Assembly (NCBI GenBank): GCA_964370765.1
Contig: CAYJKW010000002.1
Location: 1-64,000 of the forward strand
DNA: 64,000 nt
From: CAYJBH01 sp964370765
Lineage (GTDB): Bacteria; Bacillota; Clostridia; Oscillospirales; Ruminococcaceae
Direction: 5' to 3'
Positions 52,593 to 60,963 of this stretch are shown piece by piece. How positions within the stretch are numbered: the first letter of the stretch is position 1; each line of letters begins with the position of its first letter. Made by a program: the position numbers and the translations under genes. Under the pieces are notes generated by a model. The model searched no databases. It was not told where the DNA came from and was given only the letters and a program-made list of their open reading frames with translations.

Positions 52593-53204
52593 TTAAATCA
52601 CACTATGCCCCGAGAAGCCATATATTGCAAGTGCCAATATTCCAACATATATTAACATTATAGGTAAACCCTGTAGTACACTGGGTACCTCCTTTTTAAA
52701 GATAATACGTTGACCCTCGGTAACTAGTAGCGCCGCAAGAAAGTAGCCAATAGAGGATCCAAAAGCATATCCAAACGCATGGATTATACTTTCAAACGAG
52801 GTTCCGCTGATGTACATCGTGCCAAAAACACTACAGTTAAATGCTGCCATCGGAAGTGTATCTTTAATAAACTTCCCTCTTGCACCTTTAATTAAAAAGT
52901 GCACAAAAGCATAGATTAAAAAGAATGCAACACAACTTACAGCCACATAAAATAGCGGCCTTATATAGTACCTTAAGTCACCCAGTGTACGAAAAGGATC
53001 CCTCATAAGATAGGCAAATGGTACTGTTATCATCTGAATGATTGTAAGTAGGGTGCAAAAAAGCAGTGTATCCACCCCATCATCATCCACTAACTTTAAA
53101 AGTCGTGAAACACCAAGCGAACGGGCAAACACTATATTTTCTGTCATAATCGCTACTAAAGCAAATCCGAAAAATGCTGCCAGTGCCTCTGTTAAAACCG
53201 TCAT
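52593..53204 (-). CDS. rnfA: RnfA/NqrE-family membrane protein lacking one Fe-S cysteine
   Basis: A 203-residue, six-helix protein of the RnfA/NqrE family (in Rnf, half of a membrane [2Fe-2S] site that passes electrons across the membrane). The match is clear at the N-terminus (TENIVFARSLGVS against NNFVLVKFLGLCPFMGVS), the NCSVFG motif (Cys124) and the end (YGFSGH). About five residues are missing where RnfA has its first Cys (LGLCPFMGVS reads SLGVS here). So one of the two cluster cysteines is gone. ATG overlaps the rnfE stop (ATGA). The usual neighbours rnfB, rnfC and rnfG are absent. Confidence 0.78.
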   Translation of the reverse strand: MTVLTEALAAFFGFALVAIMTENIVFARSLGVSRLLKLVDDDGVDTLLFCTLLTIIQMITVPFAYLMRDPFRTLGDLRYYIRPLFYVAVSCVAFFLIYAFVHFLIKGARGKFIKDTLPMAAFNCSVFGTMYISGTSFESIIHAFGYAFGSSIGYFLAALLVTEGQRIIFKKEVPSVLQGLPIMLIYVGILALAIYGFSGHSVI

Positions 53205-53854
53205 AAACTATGCCTCGCTCCCCTTACTATAGCCATCCAAAACATGGTAACGGAATATTTCCAGATTGCAGCAACCATTCCGGTAATTATAAATCCTCCA
53301 CTTGCAAGCCTTGCCATAGGAAATAGCGGGTTTGCCATATAAATCGTTCCGGCAATACTTCCAAATGCCAAAAACTCACGTATTAGTCCGATAAGCAATA
53401 TTGTTGCGGCAAAACCAAGTGCGGTTCTAAAACCCTTGGTAAAGGCTTTAGCAATCGGTTCTCTTGTCTTGCGTTCATAGCGCTTAATAATTATGGGATC
53501 CATAACTAAAACCGGTAAATACAGGTGAAATTGTAAAAGCTCCGCTATGCCAAAAATACGATTTAGCAAAAAGAACATAGCCACATAACTTATACCTGAG
53601 GACATCACATAAAGTACACCTCTAAAACGTGTATTTATAACAGTATTAAGAACTGCTGCTCCCACACGGGTAAATATTAACAAAAAGAAAACAGCACAGG
53701 CGATTACAAAGGCATTCTCAACGGTACGCCCCGCAATTATCACAGGCGCAAGCCCAAGCCCTTTAAATATTACCGGATTATTAATAAATATTCGTTCATT
53801 TTTTATTATGTCTTCACGGTTATTGTATGTGCGAACAAAGAAGTTATTTGCCAC
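53201..53854 (-). CDS. rnfE: RnfE/NqrD-family membrane protein lacking both Fe-S cysteines
   Basis: A 217-residue, six-helix member of the RnfE/NqrD family. It aligns over its length: NNPVIFKGLGLAPVIIAG matches the family NNPxxVQLLGLCPLLAV, and LYLPVLVMDPIIIKR matches IFIPLIVTNCIIIGR, followed by the IGLIREFLAFGS segment. In both places the cysteine that holds the [2Fe-2S] cluster is replaced (Ala36; Asp119-Pro120). A basic cytoplasmic N-terminus of about 20 residues precedes helix 1. Start GTG at 53854 has AGGAGG 6 nt upstream and overlaps rnfD by 11 nt. Confidence 0.78.
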   Translation of the reverse strand: MANNFFVRTYNNREDIIKNERIFINNPVIFKGLGLAPVIIAGRTVENAFVIACAVFFLLIFTRVGAAVLNTVINTRFRGVLYVMSSGISYVAMFFLLNRIFGIAELLQFHLYLPVLVMDPIIIKRYERKTREPIAKAFTKGFRTALGFAATILLIGLIREFLAFGSIAGTIYMANPLFPMARLASGGFIITGMVAAIWKYSVTMFWMAIVRGARHSL

Positions 53855-54809
53855 CTGCTACCTCCTTTCTGCGCCTTATCCAACGCTTAACCAGCTTCGC
53901 ACTGCTTATAGAATCGAAAAAGCCGGACAATGCACTTACAATAATTACTGCAAAACATATACCTATTTCAAATGCACCGATATATCTAAACAGGGTTGAT
54001 ACAACCGCAAGTGCAATAGCATATATAATTCTTCCGTTAGTCCTACGTGGTGTGCAGACCTTATCCGGAACTATAAACACGGCAGAAAACAGTACTGTTC
54101 CGGACGAAAGCTCATAAAATAGGGCTTCCAATGCCGATGCATCTGTTACACGTGGGAAAAGCACTATCAATATAGATGTAGCGACTAAAAAGGTAAATAG
54201 TAGGATAAAGGATATCCTTTTTCTAATACATAGCAGTATAGCCGCTGATAGGATGATTAGAACAAATGTTGCACCCATAGGTCCTGCGTAGTTTCCGGTT
54301 AATATATTAAGCACCGAGGTACTGGGAAGACCACCATTCTTAAGGGTAGCTGCAAGAGAGGTTGAAGACATTACCGGCCCGGTTATTGTCAAGGGTAGGT
54401 TACTAAACGGAACAGGGTATACGAACACCCTTTCCGGCCAACTTACAAGCGCCACGGTAAACCCCACCGCCGCTGGATTAAACGGATAGTGGTGTAGACC
54501 GCCAAAGGCATATTTAGCCACAAGCACTGCAACCACAGTAGAGGTAATAACTACTGTATAGTCTATAGATGCAGGCAGCATTAACGTTATGGTAAGCGCT
54601 ATAACATAGCTACTTAAATCCCTCTCGGTATAGCAGTTTGCACGGGCGATACGCATCAACAGATCACACACAAACGCGGTGACAAAGGCTATTCCGGCAA
54701 GCAGTAGTGTTCTTGTTCCGTATAAAAAAAAGCTTGCAGCCAACAATACCAGCAGACATAAAAGTCTTTCAAAGTCCGCACTAAAATATTCGTTAGTCTT
54801 TTTTATCAT
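53844..54809 (-). CDS. rnfD: RnfD/NqrB-family membrane protein without a standard flavinylation motif
   Basis: A 321-residue polytopic protein of the RnfD/NqrB family. It has the GGLHHYPFNPAAVGFTVAL segment typical of the family and about ten helices. RnfD normally carries covalent FMN on Thr of an SGAT motif. At the matching place here the sequence is VMSSTSLAATLK (SSTS, 148-151), with neither the upstream Asp nor Gly-Ala before the acceptor. ApbE-type flavinylation is therefore doubtful. The start ATG overlaps the rpe stop (ATGA), which couples its translation to rpe. Confidence 0.75.
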   Translation of the reverse strand: MIKKTNEYFSADFERLLCLLVLLAASFFLYGTRTLLLAGIAFVTAFVCDLLMRIARANCYTERDLSSYVIALTITLMLPASIDYTVVITSTVVAVLVAKYAFGGLHHYPFNPAAVGFTVALVSWPERVFVYPVPFSNLPLTITGPVMSSTSLAATLKNGGLPSTSVLNILTGNYAGPMGATFVLIILSAAILLCIRKRISFILLFTFLVATSILIVLFPRVTDASALEALFYELSSGTVLFSAVFIVPDKVCTPRRTNGRIIYAIALAVVSTLFRYIGAFEIGICFAVIIVSALSGFFDSISSAKLVKRWIRRRKEVAGGK

Positions 54810-55462
54810 TTATCACTCTGTTTCAGGTTGTTTATCCTCTGTTTTGCATTAGTAACATCGGAAAAGATATAACTACCGGCTACTAACATATTGGCTCCTG
54901 CCTTCGCACATTTTATTGCTGTTTCGGCAACGATTCCTCCGTCTACCGATATTAGTAGATTAGGGTTACTTTCTCTTGCCATCTCAGCAACTTCCGCTAT
55001 GCGCTGTGGGGCTTCCTGCATAAATTCCTGCCCACCATATCCGGGTTCCACCGACATTACAAGTACTAACTCTAAAAGTTGTATATATGGAGCTAACATC
55101 TTCACCGGTGTTCCGGGACGCAGCGTTAATCCGGCTTTTAGCCCATGGCCATGTATCTGCTCTATTACAGCTGATATATCACACTCTGATTCTATATGGA
55201 ATGTGATCATATCGGCGCCGGCCTTTACAAAATCATCTATAAAATCTTGTGGCCTTGTTACCATTAAATGAACATCATAGCAACAATCAATGCTAGATGA
55301 TAAGCTTTTTAAAACCGGTGCACCAAACGTAAGGTTTGGTACAAAATGCCCATCCATCACATCAAAATGAAGCATATCTGCCCCTGCATCCAAAACTGCT
55401 TTGCAATCATTCCCTAATACTGCAAAATCTGCAGATAATATTGACGGAGAAATGTATAACAT
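54806..55462 (-). CDS. rpe: Ribulose-phosphate 3-epimerase
   Basis: A 218-residue TIM-barrel enzyme that interconverts ribulose 5-phosphate and xylulose 5-phosphate. SPSILSADFAVLG, DVMDGHFVPNLTFG, MSVEPGYGGQ and VDGGI with metal and catalytic residues are present. First gene of an operon with rnfD-rnfE-rnfA, joined by 4- to 11-nt overlaps. Confidence 0.95.
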   Translation of the reverse strand: MLYISPSILSADFAVLGNDCKAVLDAGADMLHFDVMDGHFVPNLTFGAPVLKSLSSSIDCCYDVHLMVTRPQDFIDDFVKAGADMITFHIESECDISAVIEQIHGHGLKAGLTLRPGTPVKMLAPYIQLLELVLVMSVEPGYGGQEFMQEAPQRIAEVAEMARESNPNLLISVDGGIVAETAIKCAKAGANMLVAGSYIFSDVTNAKQRINNLKQSDK

Positions 55463-55492
55463 TTTAACCTCTTTCGTTACAGATACATAATA

Positions 55493-55521
55493 ATTATACT
55501 TCTAAAAATACTATTTTGCAA
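55493..55521 (-). promoter_or_regulatory. Promoter of the rpe-rnfDEA operon
   Basis: Minus strand: -35 TTGCAA (55521-55516), 17-nt spacer, consensus -10 TATAAT (55498-55493), 30 nt before the rpe start. Confidence 0.65.
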
Positions 55522-55654
55522 GATAAAATTGTTTTCGCCTCCAAAAAACGCCATATTGTTATACTTATATGACAAAAAACCATATCTACAAAGCCATGTT
55601 TTATGTAGAAAATGAAGAAATCGAGATTATTAGTAACAATTACTGTTATTGATA

Positions 55655-55682
55655 TTGACATGCAAAATTTAACTGCTATAAT
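55655..55682 (+). promoter_or_regulatory. Promoter of ahpC
   Basis: Consensus TTGACA (55655-55660) and TATAAT (55677-55682) with a 16-nt spacer. TAACA-N5-TGTTA lies just upstream of the -35 and could be a regulator site; no standard PerR box is visible. Confidence 0.7.
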
Positions 55683-55738
55683 TAAGTCAAGCATAAAAAA
55701 TATTTTCATAAACAATTATTATAAAAGGAGAGAAACGT

Positions 55739-56302
55739 ATGTCAATGATCAATAAAGAAGTAGCTGATTTTTCGGTACAAGCATTTGTCAATAATAACTT
55801 TGAGACTGTTACAAAGAAAGATATCCTCGGCAAATGGTCGGTATTCTTTTTCTATCCTGCAGATTTTACCTTTGTTTGCCCAACCGAGCTTGAGGATTTA
55901 GCAAATAAATACGATGAGTTTAAAGGCATAGATTGTGAAATTTATTCCGTATCCTGCGACACACATTTTGTTCACAAAGCATGGCATGATACATCTGATA
56001 CTATCAAAAAGATAAAATACCCCATGCTTGCCGACCCAACAGCGGCACTTGCACGTGACTTCGAGGTTATGATTGAAGATGCCGGCCTTGCTGAGCGTGG
56101 TAGCTTTATCGTTAATCCTGAAGGCAAGATTGTTGCTTACGAAGTAATTGATGGCAGCGTTGGAAGAAATGCTGATGAGCTTTTCCGCCGTGTACAGGCC
56201 TGCCAGTTTATTGCACAGAACAACGGCGAGGTTTGCCCAGCTAAGTGGAAACCAGGTGAAAAAACACTAAAACCAAGCCTTGATCTTGTAGGTGTACTAT
56301 AA
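55739..56302 (+). CDS. ahpC: Alkyl hydroperoxide reductase C (2-Cys peroxiredoxin)
   Basis: A 187-residue peroxiredoxin that reduces H2O2 and organic peroxides. Peroxidatic Cys in DFTFVCPTELEDLA, resolving Cys in GEVCPAKW, and the ending KPSLDLVGVL are typical AhpC. Strong promoter and AGGAG before the start. Its reductase is encoded next, 107 nt downstream. Confidence 0.95.
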   Translation: MSMINKEVADFSVQAFVNNNFETVTKKDILGKWSVFFFYPADFTFVCPTELEDLANKYDEFKGIDCEIYSVSCDTHFVHKAWHDTSDTIKKIKYPMLADPTAALARDFEVMIEDAGLAERGSFIVNPEGKIVAYEVIDGSVGRNADELFRRVQACQFIAQNNGEVCPAKWKPGEKTLKPSLDLVGVL

Positions 56303-56335
56303 TCTTTGATGTGACTTGAATTGTGTTTTTGAGGT

Positions 56336-56384
56336 AGAGGGGGGTGTCTATTCTGTTTAGTGCAGAATAGGCAGCCCCTCCTCT
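56336..56384 (+). other. Hairpin between ahpC and the AhpF-like gene
   Basis: Long stem of about 20 bp with small bulges (56336-56355 with 56363-56384), loop TTTAGTG, no T-run. Probably lowers expression of the downstream gene or protects the ahpC message. Confidence 0.5.
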
Positions 56385-56409
56385 GCATAATTAATAGGAG
56401 ACTTGTAAT

Positions 56410-58035
56410 ATGGACAGATATAATCACGATAGTTACTATGATGCCGTAATTGTTGGTGGGGGTCCTGCCGGACTTACAGCGGCACTTTACCTTTGCCGTG
56501 CAAAATACAGATGCCTTGTTGTAGAAAAAGAGAAGTTTGGAGGCCAGATAACCATAACATCAGAGGTAGTTAACTATCCCGGGGTATATAGTACCGATGG
56601 CGAAGGACTTACAAAAGAAATGCAACGACAAGCCGAGCGATTTGGGGCCGAATTTAAAAAGGCCGAGATAAAAACTTTTAAACGCAACGAAGAGTTTTTC
56701 GAGGTAGAAACAGATAGTGGCACCATAAAAACTCTTGGTGTAGTTATTGCTGCAGGTGCATCTCCAAGAGAGATAGGCTTTGTTGGTGAGAAAGATTTTA
56801 AGGGTAGGGGTGTTGCCTACTGTGCTACCTGCGACGGCGAATTTTTTGCCGGTAGGGATATATTTGTTATAGGTAGCGGCTTTGCCGCCTGTGAGGAAGC
56901 ACTTTTTTTAACAAGGTTTGCCAATAATATCAAGATGATGATTCGCAAAGATTTTAGCTGTACCGGATCGGTAGTAGAGGAAGTCAAACAGCACGAAAAG
57001 ATAGAGATTTTCTATAAAACCACCATTAAAGAGGTAAGCGGCGACGGATTTGTGCAGCGGGCAGTATTTAACCGTGAAGGCGAGGAGCTTGTATACGAGG
57101 CCGAAGAAGGCTTTGGAGTTTTTGTGTTTGCCGGATACGAGCCTGCAAGCGGCAACTTTGCACAGCTTGTCGAGCTTAATGATAAAGGATATATCGTAAC
57201 CGACTCTAACCAGAAAACAAATGTGGATGGTATCTATGCTGCAGGCGATATCTGTATAAAACAGCTTCGCCAGGTTGTTACCGCTGTATCTGATGGTGCT
57301 GTGGCTGCAACATCCTTAGAAAAATATCTTGCTACTACATATGATAAATATTCTATACCTGCAAGACCATACAAAGTAAAGGAGCAACCAAGCCAGCCAG
57401 CTAAAACTCACACAGCTCAATCGGCAGAGGATGGTGCATTTATACCGGCAGAGATGCATGACCAGCTAAAAGCATTGTTTGGCCGCTTTGAAAGCAAGCT
57501 ACTATTAAGCTACGAAACCGACAGCCGCAACATATCGTCCGAGGTTGAGGGCTTTATGCAGGAGCTTGCAGCCCTATCGGATAATATTATCTGCAAAAAA
57601 TCTACAGTAAAATCTGACCGCACATTACCCACAATAGATATATACAGCGAAAACGGGGACTACCGTGGTGTATCCTTCCATGGCGTACCGGGCGGACATG
57701 AATTCAACTCCTTCGTTGTGGGGTTATACAATGCGGCAGGACCGGGAGCCACTTTGGCACAGGAGACAATAGATCTTATAAGCTCCATAGATAAAAAAGT
57801 TCACCTTGATGTTGCTGTAACGCTATCCTGTAATAACTGCCCTGACCTTGTAATGGCAGCCGAACGTATTGCACTGTTAAACGATAATGTAACTTTAGAA
57901 ATATATGATATTGCACACAATGAAAAGCTAAAGGAAAAATACAAAATAATGAGCGTTCCCTGTATGATCGTGAATGATACCGACGTTCTATTCGGCAAAA
58001 AAAACATAGAGGAAATTGTTGCGGCTATTAAGTAA
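56410..58035 (+). CDS. AhpF-like reductase with permuted domain order
   Basis: A 541-residue flavoprotein. Residues 1 to about 310 form a thioredoxin reductase-like domain with FAD motif VIVGGGPAGLTAALYL and redox pair Cys138-Cys141 (CATCDG). After a linker (about 315-345, Pro/Ala/Gln-rich) comes a tandem thioredoxin-fold part (about 347-541) like the N-terminal domain of AhpF, with Cys474-Cys477 (SCNNCPDLV) and MSVPCMIVND. In AhpF these parts come in the reverse order. It probably takes electrons from NAD(P)H to AhpC, whose gene precedes it. Confidence 0.85.
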   Translation: MDRYNHDSYYDAVIVGGGPAGLTAALYLCRAKYRCLVVEKEKFGGQITITSEVVNYPGVYSTDGEGLTKEMQRQAERFGAEFKKAEIKTFKRNEEFFEVETDSGTIKTLGVVIAAGASPREIGFVGEKDFKGRGVAYCATCDGEFFAGRDIFVIGSGFAACEEALFLTRFANNIKMMIRKDFSCTGSVVEEVKQHEKIEIFYKTTIKEVSGDGFVQRAVFNREGEELVYEAEEGFGVFVFAGYEPASGNFAQLVELNDKGYIVTDSNQKTNVDGIYAAGDICIKQLRQVVTAVSDGAVAATSLEKYLATTYDKYSIPARPYKVKEQPSQPAKTHTAQSAEDGAFIPAEMHDQLKALFGRFESKLLLSYETDSRNISSEVEGFMQELAALSDNIICKKSTVKSDRTLPTIDIYSENGDYRGVSFHGVPGGHEFNSFVVGLYNAAGPGATLAQETIDLISSIDKKVHLDVAVTLSCNNCPDLVMAAERIALLNDNVTLEIYDIAHNEKLKEKYKIMSVPCMIVNDTDVLFGKKNIEEIVAAIK

Positions 58036-58059
58036 ACCAGATATTTTATATGTATGTTT

Positions 58060-58094
58060 AGCCCCTATAAATCATATTTGGATTTATAGGGGCT
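58060..58094 (+). terminator. Probable terminator of the ahpC-ahpF region
   Basis: 14-bp perfect stem AGCCCCTATAAATC/GATTTATAGGGGCT (58060-58073 with 58081-58094), 7-nt loop, weak T-run. Confidence 0.6.
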
Positions 58095-58154
58095 GTTAAC
58101 AACTTATCCCCCGGCATCTATAATATTATAGCGGTTTTTAGTATAGCATTTAAT

Positions 58155-58183
58155 TTGACAAACAAAATGTTTTGGGATAAAAT
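58155..58183 (+). promoter_or_regulatory. Promoter of the glycosyltransferase-DUF5711-CvpA genes
   Basis: TTGACA (58155-58160), 17-nt spacer, TAAAAT (58178-58183), 24 nt before the start. Confidence 0.6.
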
Positions 58184-58207
58184 AATTGTAACCCCGTGTG
58201 AGGAAAT

Positions 58208-59773
58208 ATGAGTAACAATTATCTTTTTACTGTAATTATTGCCGCCTGTAATTCAGAGCGGTTAATCTCCTATACTATGGAAAGCATCATAGGACAATCT
58301 TTAGGGTTTGAGGATTTTATCGAGATAATAGTTGTAAATGACGGATCGTCTGATCAAACCGGTGAAGTAGCCCGAAGCTATGCAAAGATATACCCCGAAA
58401 ATATACGTGTATTCGATAAAAGTTATGGCGGAATAGCATCGGCCCGCAATGTGGGTCTTAGAATGGCGACCGGTGACTATATTAACTTCTGCGAACCCGG
58501 CGGTGAATTTGATTCTACTGTCTTTGCAACGGTGGCTATGTTTTTTGAAACAGAGAACGAAAACACATCTGTTGTGGCGCTACAGAGCGCTGATAATGTT
58601 TCGGATGATGAATTTTTTGATTTTTTTAAGCGTACCCGTGTAATAGATTTAAGCCATACCCCTGGATTTTATCATCCTGAATTTTCTTCCTATTTTATGG
58701 CTAAAGATGCATGCAATTTACTTTCTTTTAACGAGGCGGTTGGGGATTTTTCCTCCTTAGACCTACTTTACAGAATACTTGCAAAAAAAGATGCCACAGT
58801 AGGTGTAATAGATAAAGTTATGTATTTTCCGCCACAGAAAGTAAACACTGATACGGAGCTACGAATATCACACCTTCTTAATGATTTTTTACCAGGAATG
58901 ATAAGCTATTATCGTGATAGATATGATCCACCACTACCACGATACTTTTTAACAATGGTAATGCGTTTATTCTGTGACATTTTTGCCGGCACAGTTAGGC
59001 AGATGAACTATGATTTAGAAAGACGTAAATCATTACTTGTACGCATTAGACCGATCTTGTCACTGCTTGGAGAGAATATGCTACGCGGAGATAGATATAT
59101 ATCGGAGGATGCAGTTGCTTTTTGCCTATCCATGAAACCCAACCCACAGGAATTTTTAAAAGAAAACTATCCCGAGTTTGACTGTTGCCATACCGTGACC
59201 GCAGTTATTCCGGTGGATGGGGACGAGGATTTGCTTACCTCCCTGCGCCAGTGTCATTGTGAACAGCTGGAAATATTACGAAGTGATCGCAATTCAGCAC
59301 TAAAAAAGGCAACCGGCGAATACATAATGTTTTTTGAAAAAAACGACAGGCCGGATGCCGACATATTTAGAGTAATGTTGCGCCGTATGATTCTTGAACG
59401 TGTCTCGATATGCTGTTGTGGCTATAGAGATTTGGACGGGGTAACCCATAGTCCTGAAGGACTTTCGGGACTTGTTACACCTGCTGTTGCTGCATCTGTC
59501 CCCTTTGTACTATCCACATTTATGTTTAAAACCTCTTTTGTACGTAGCCGTGTTAATGGTGAATCTATAGAGTCGACAAACCCTTATTTTTTCCTTTGGG
59601 TACTACGTAAAATTGAATTATCCTGTGTGCCGAGCGCACATTTAAGCTGTAGCTACAAAGAGACACGCAGTATCGACCAGCTTTTTGGGGACGAAATCCA
59701 ACGGACAATAAACCCAGATGCTACATACTATGATGAATGTAACAAACTAAAACACTTTACAAGGTTTATATGA
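58208..59773 (+). CDS. Family 2 glycosyltransferase-like protein
   Basis: A 521-residue protein with an N-terminal GT2 fold: FTVIIAACNSERLISYT, VVNDGSSDQT and GGIASARNVGLRMATGDY. Where the DxD metal motif normally follows it reads INFCEPGGEFD, so the metal site is altered. A second, shorter GT-A-like segment (about 335-430) has ALKKATGEYIMFFEKNDRPDADIF, again without DxD. Activity is therefore uncertain. Its stop overlaps the next gene (ATGA). Confidence 0.75.
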   Translation: MSNNYLFTVIIAACNSERLISYTMESIIGQSLGFEDFIEIIVVNDGSSDQTGEVARSYAKIYPENIRVFDKSYGGIASARNVGLRMATGDYINFCEPGGEFDSTVFATVAMFFETENENTSVVALQSADNVSDDEFFDFFKRTRVIDLSHTPGFYHPEFSSYFMAKDACNLLSFNEAVGDFSSLDLLYRILAKKDATVGVIDKVMYFPPQKVNTDTELRISHLLNDFLPGMISYYRDRYDPPLPRYFLTMVMRLFCDIFAGTVRQMNYDLERRKSLLVRIRPILSLLGENMLRGDRYISEDAVAFCLSMKPNPQEFLKENYPEFDCCHTVTAVIPVDGDEDLLTSLRQCHCEQLEILRSDRNSALKKATGEYIMFFEKNDRPDADIFRVMLRRMILERVSICCCGYRDLDGVTHSPEGLSGLVTPAVAASVPFVLSTFMFKTSFVRSRVNGESIESTNPYFFLWVLRKIELSCVPSAHLSCSYKETRSIDQLFGDEIQRTINPDATYYDECNKLKHFTRFI

Positions 59774-60948
59774 ACCAAAACCAAACAACTAAAAAAGAAA
59801 GGGATGCAAAGCTTGCATCTATAAGGAGGCGTAGGCGAATTGTAGCTCTACGTCGTATTGCCATAGTAGCTGTAATAGCATTGTTGGGACTATTGCTTTA
59901 TAATGGCTTTTTTGCACCTGTGTTTGACTTTATGGGCAACTCGGTTGGTAACATTAGACTAATGCTAGATCAGGGTGATGGATTCCCGTCCGAACTACAG
60001 ATACCCGGGGTAATAACCGCTACTGAAATAGGTGATGGTGCTGTTATCGTAGGTGAAAAAGAGATAGTATTTGTATCACCCAGCGGTAAGCAGACACGCC
60101 GAATAGGCAACAGCTATGCAAATCCCTTAACGGTTCCTGCCGATGACAGAGTTTTGATATATACTCGCGGTGCAAATGATTATAGGGTAGAGGGATATTA
60201 TGAAACCTATCTATCAAAAGAGCTGGACGAAAGCATCTTTCTTGCCGAAATGTCAGATAATGGGGCATTTGCACTTGCAACATCCGACCCAATGTTTCGT
60301 AGTTCGGTGGGTATTTATAGCTCTAGCGGTAACGAATTGTTTGAATATATGTTTGCCGATGAAATGCCGGTTGTTATGCAGTTTTCAGAGAACTCACGTT
60401 ATCTTGCGGTAGCCTCGGTATACTCTGTTAACGGTGTTCTTATGAGCAACCTTTATTCATTTTCGGTGCAAAACCGTGAACTTATAGGTATGGTTGAAGG
60501 AATAACCGGTGTATGCCTTGATCTGCAGGTTCAATCTGCCGACCGTATTCTTGCAGTATTTGACAACAAGGCAGCTGTCTATGATCTGACTGATTCGGTT
60601 GCAGTTGCAGAGTATGATTTTAATAACAGGCAGCTACTAAATGCTGCCATTTCGGAGGGCGGCGATAGGGTTGCACTTGTAATGGGTGAGCTACAGCTGC
60701 CATCCTCCATAACCCTTGCTACATTTAACTCAACCCTTACAAAGCAGGGCGAAACAATTATACCTTTTTCTGTTGACAATATAGCCTATTCGGGTTACAA
60801 TCTATTTATTACTTCCGGCAATACATTAACCCCATATGACAACAATGCGCTGCCGATAGAAGAAGAAAAAACTGTGTTTGATGAGCAGATTGTTTCACTG
60901 TTAAAAAATGGCTTTTGTGTAGGTAGTGAATATATTTATCAGTATTAA
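59770..60948 (+). CDS. Single-pass membrane protein with beta-propeller-like outside part (DUF5711-like)
   Basis: A 392-residue protein. A basic N-terminus (KLASIRRRRRIVALRR) is followed by one membrane helix (about 29-46) and a long outside region of repeated short beta strands, many ending in hydrophobic-Ser-Ser or Gly-Asn turns, as in a WD40/YVTN-like propeller. It resembles DUF5711 proteins of Clostridia. Overlaps the glycosyltransferase by 4 nt and is 15 nt before cvpA. No function is known to me. Confidence 0.65.
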   Translation: MNQNQTTKKERDAKLASIRRRRRIVALRRIAIVAVIALLGLLLYNGFFAPVFDFMGNSVGNIRLMLDQGDGFPSELQIPGVITATEIGDGAVIVGEKEIVFVSPSGKQTRRIGNSYANPLTVPADDRVLIYTRGANDYRVEGYYETYLSKELDESIFLAEMSDNGAFALATSDPMFRSSVGIYSSSGNELFEYMFADEMPVVMQFSENSRYLAVASVYSVNGVLMSNLYSFSVQNRELIGMVEGITGVCLDLQVQSADRILAVFDNKAAVYDLTDSVAVAEYDFNNRQLLNAAISEGGDRVALVMGELQLPSSITLATFNSTLTKQGETIIPFSVDNIAYSGYNLFITSGNTLTPYDNNALPIEEEKTVFDEQIVSLLKNGFCVGSEYIYQY

Positions 60949-60963
60949 ATTTAAGGAGATAAT

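Noticed and set aside
55494..55715. Possible 73-codon minus-strand gene before ahpC
   Set aside because: No family resemblance and no clear ribosome-binding site, and it covers two opposed promoters.
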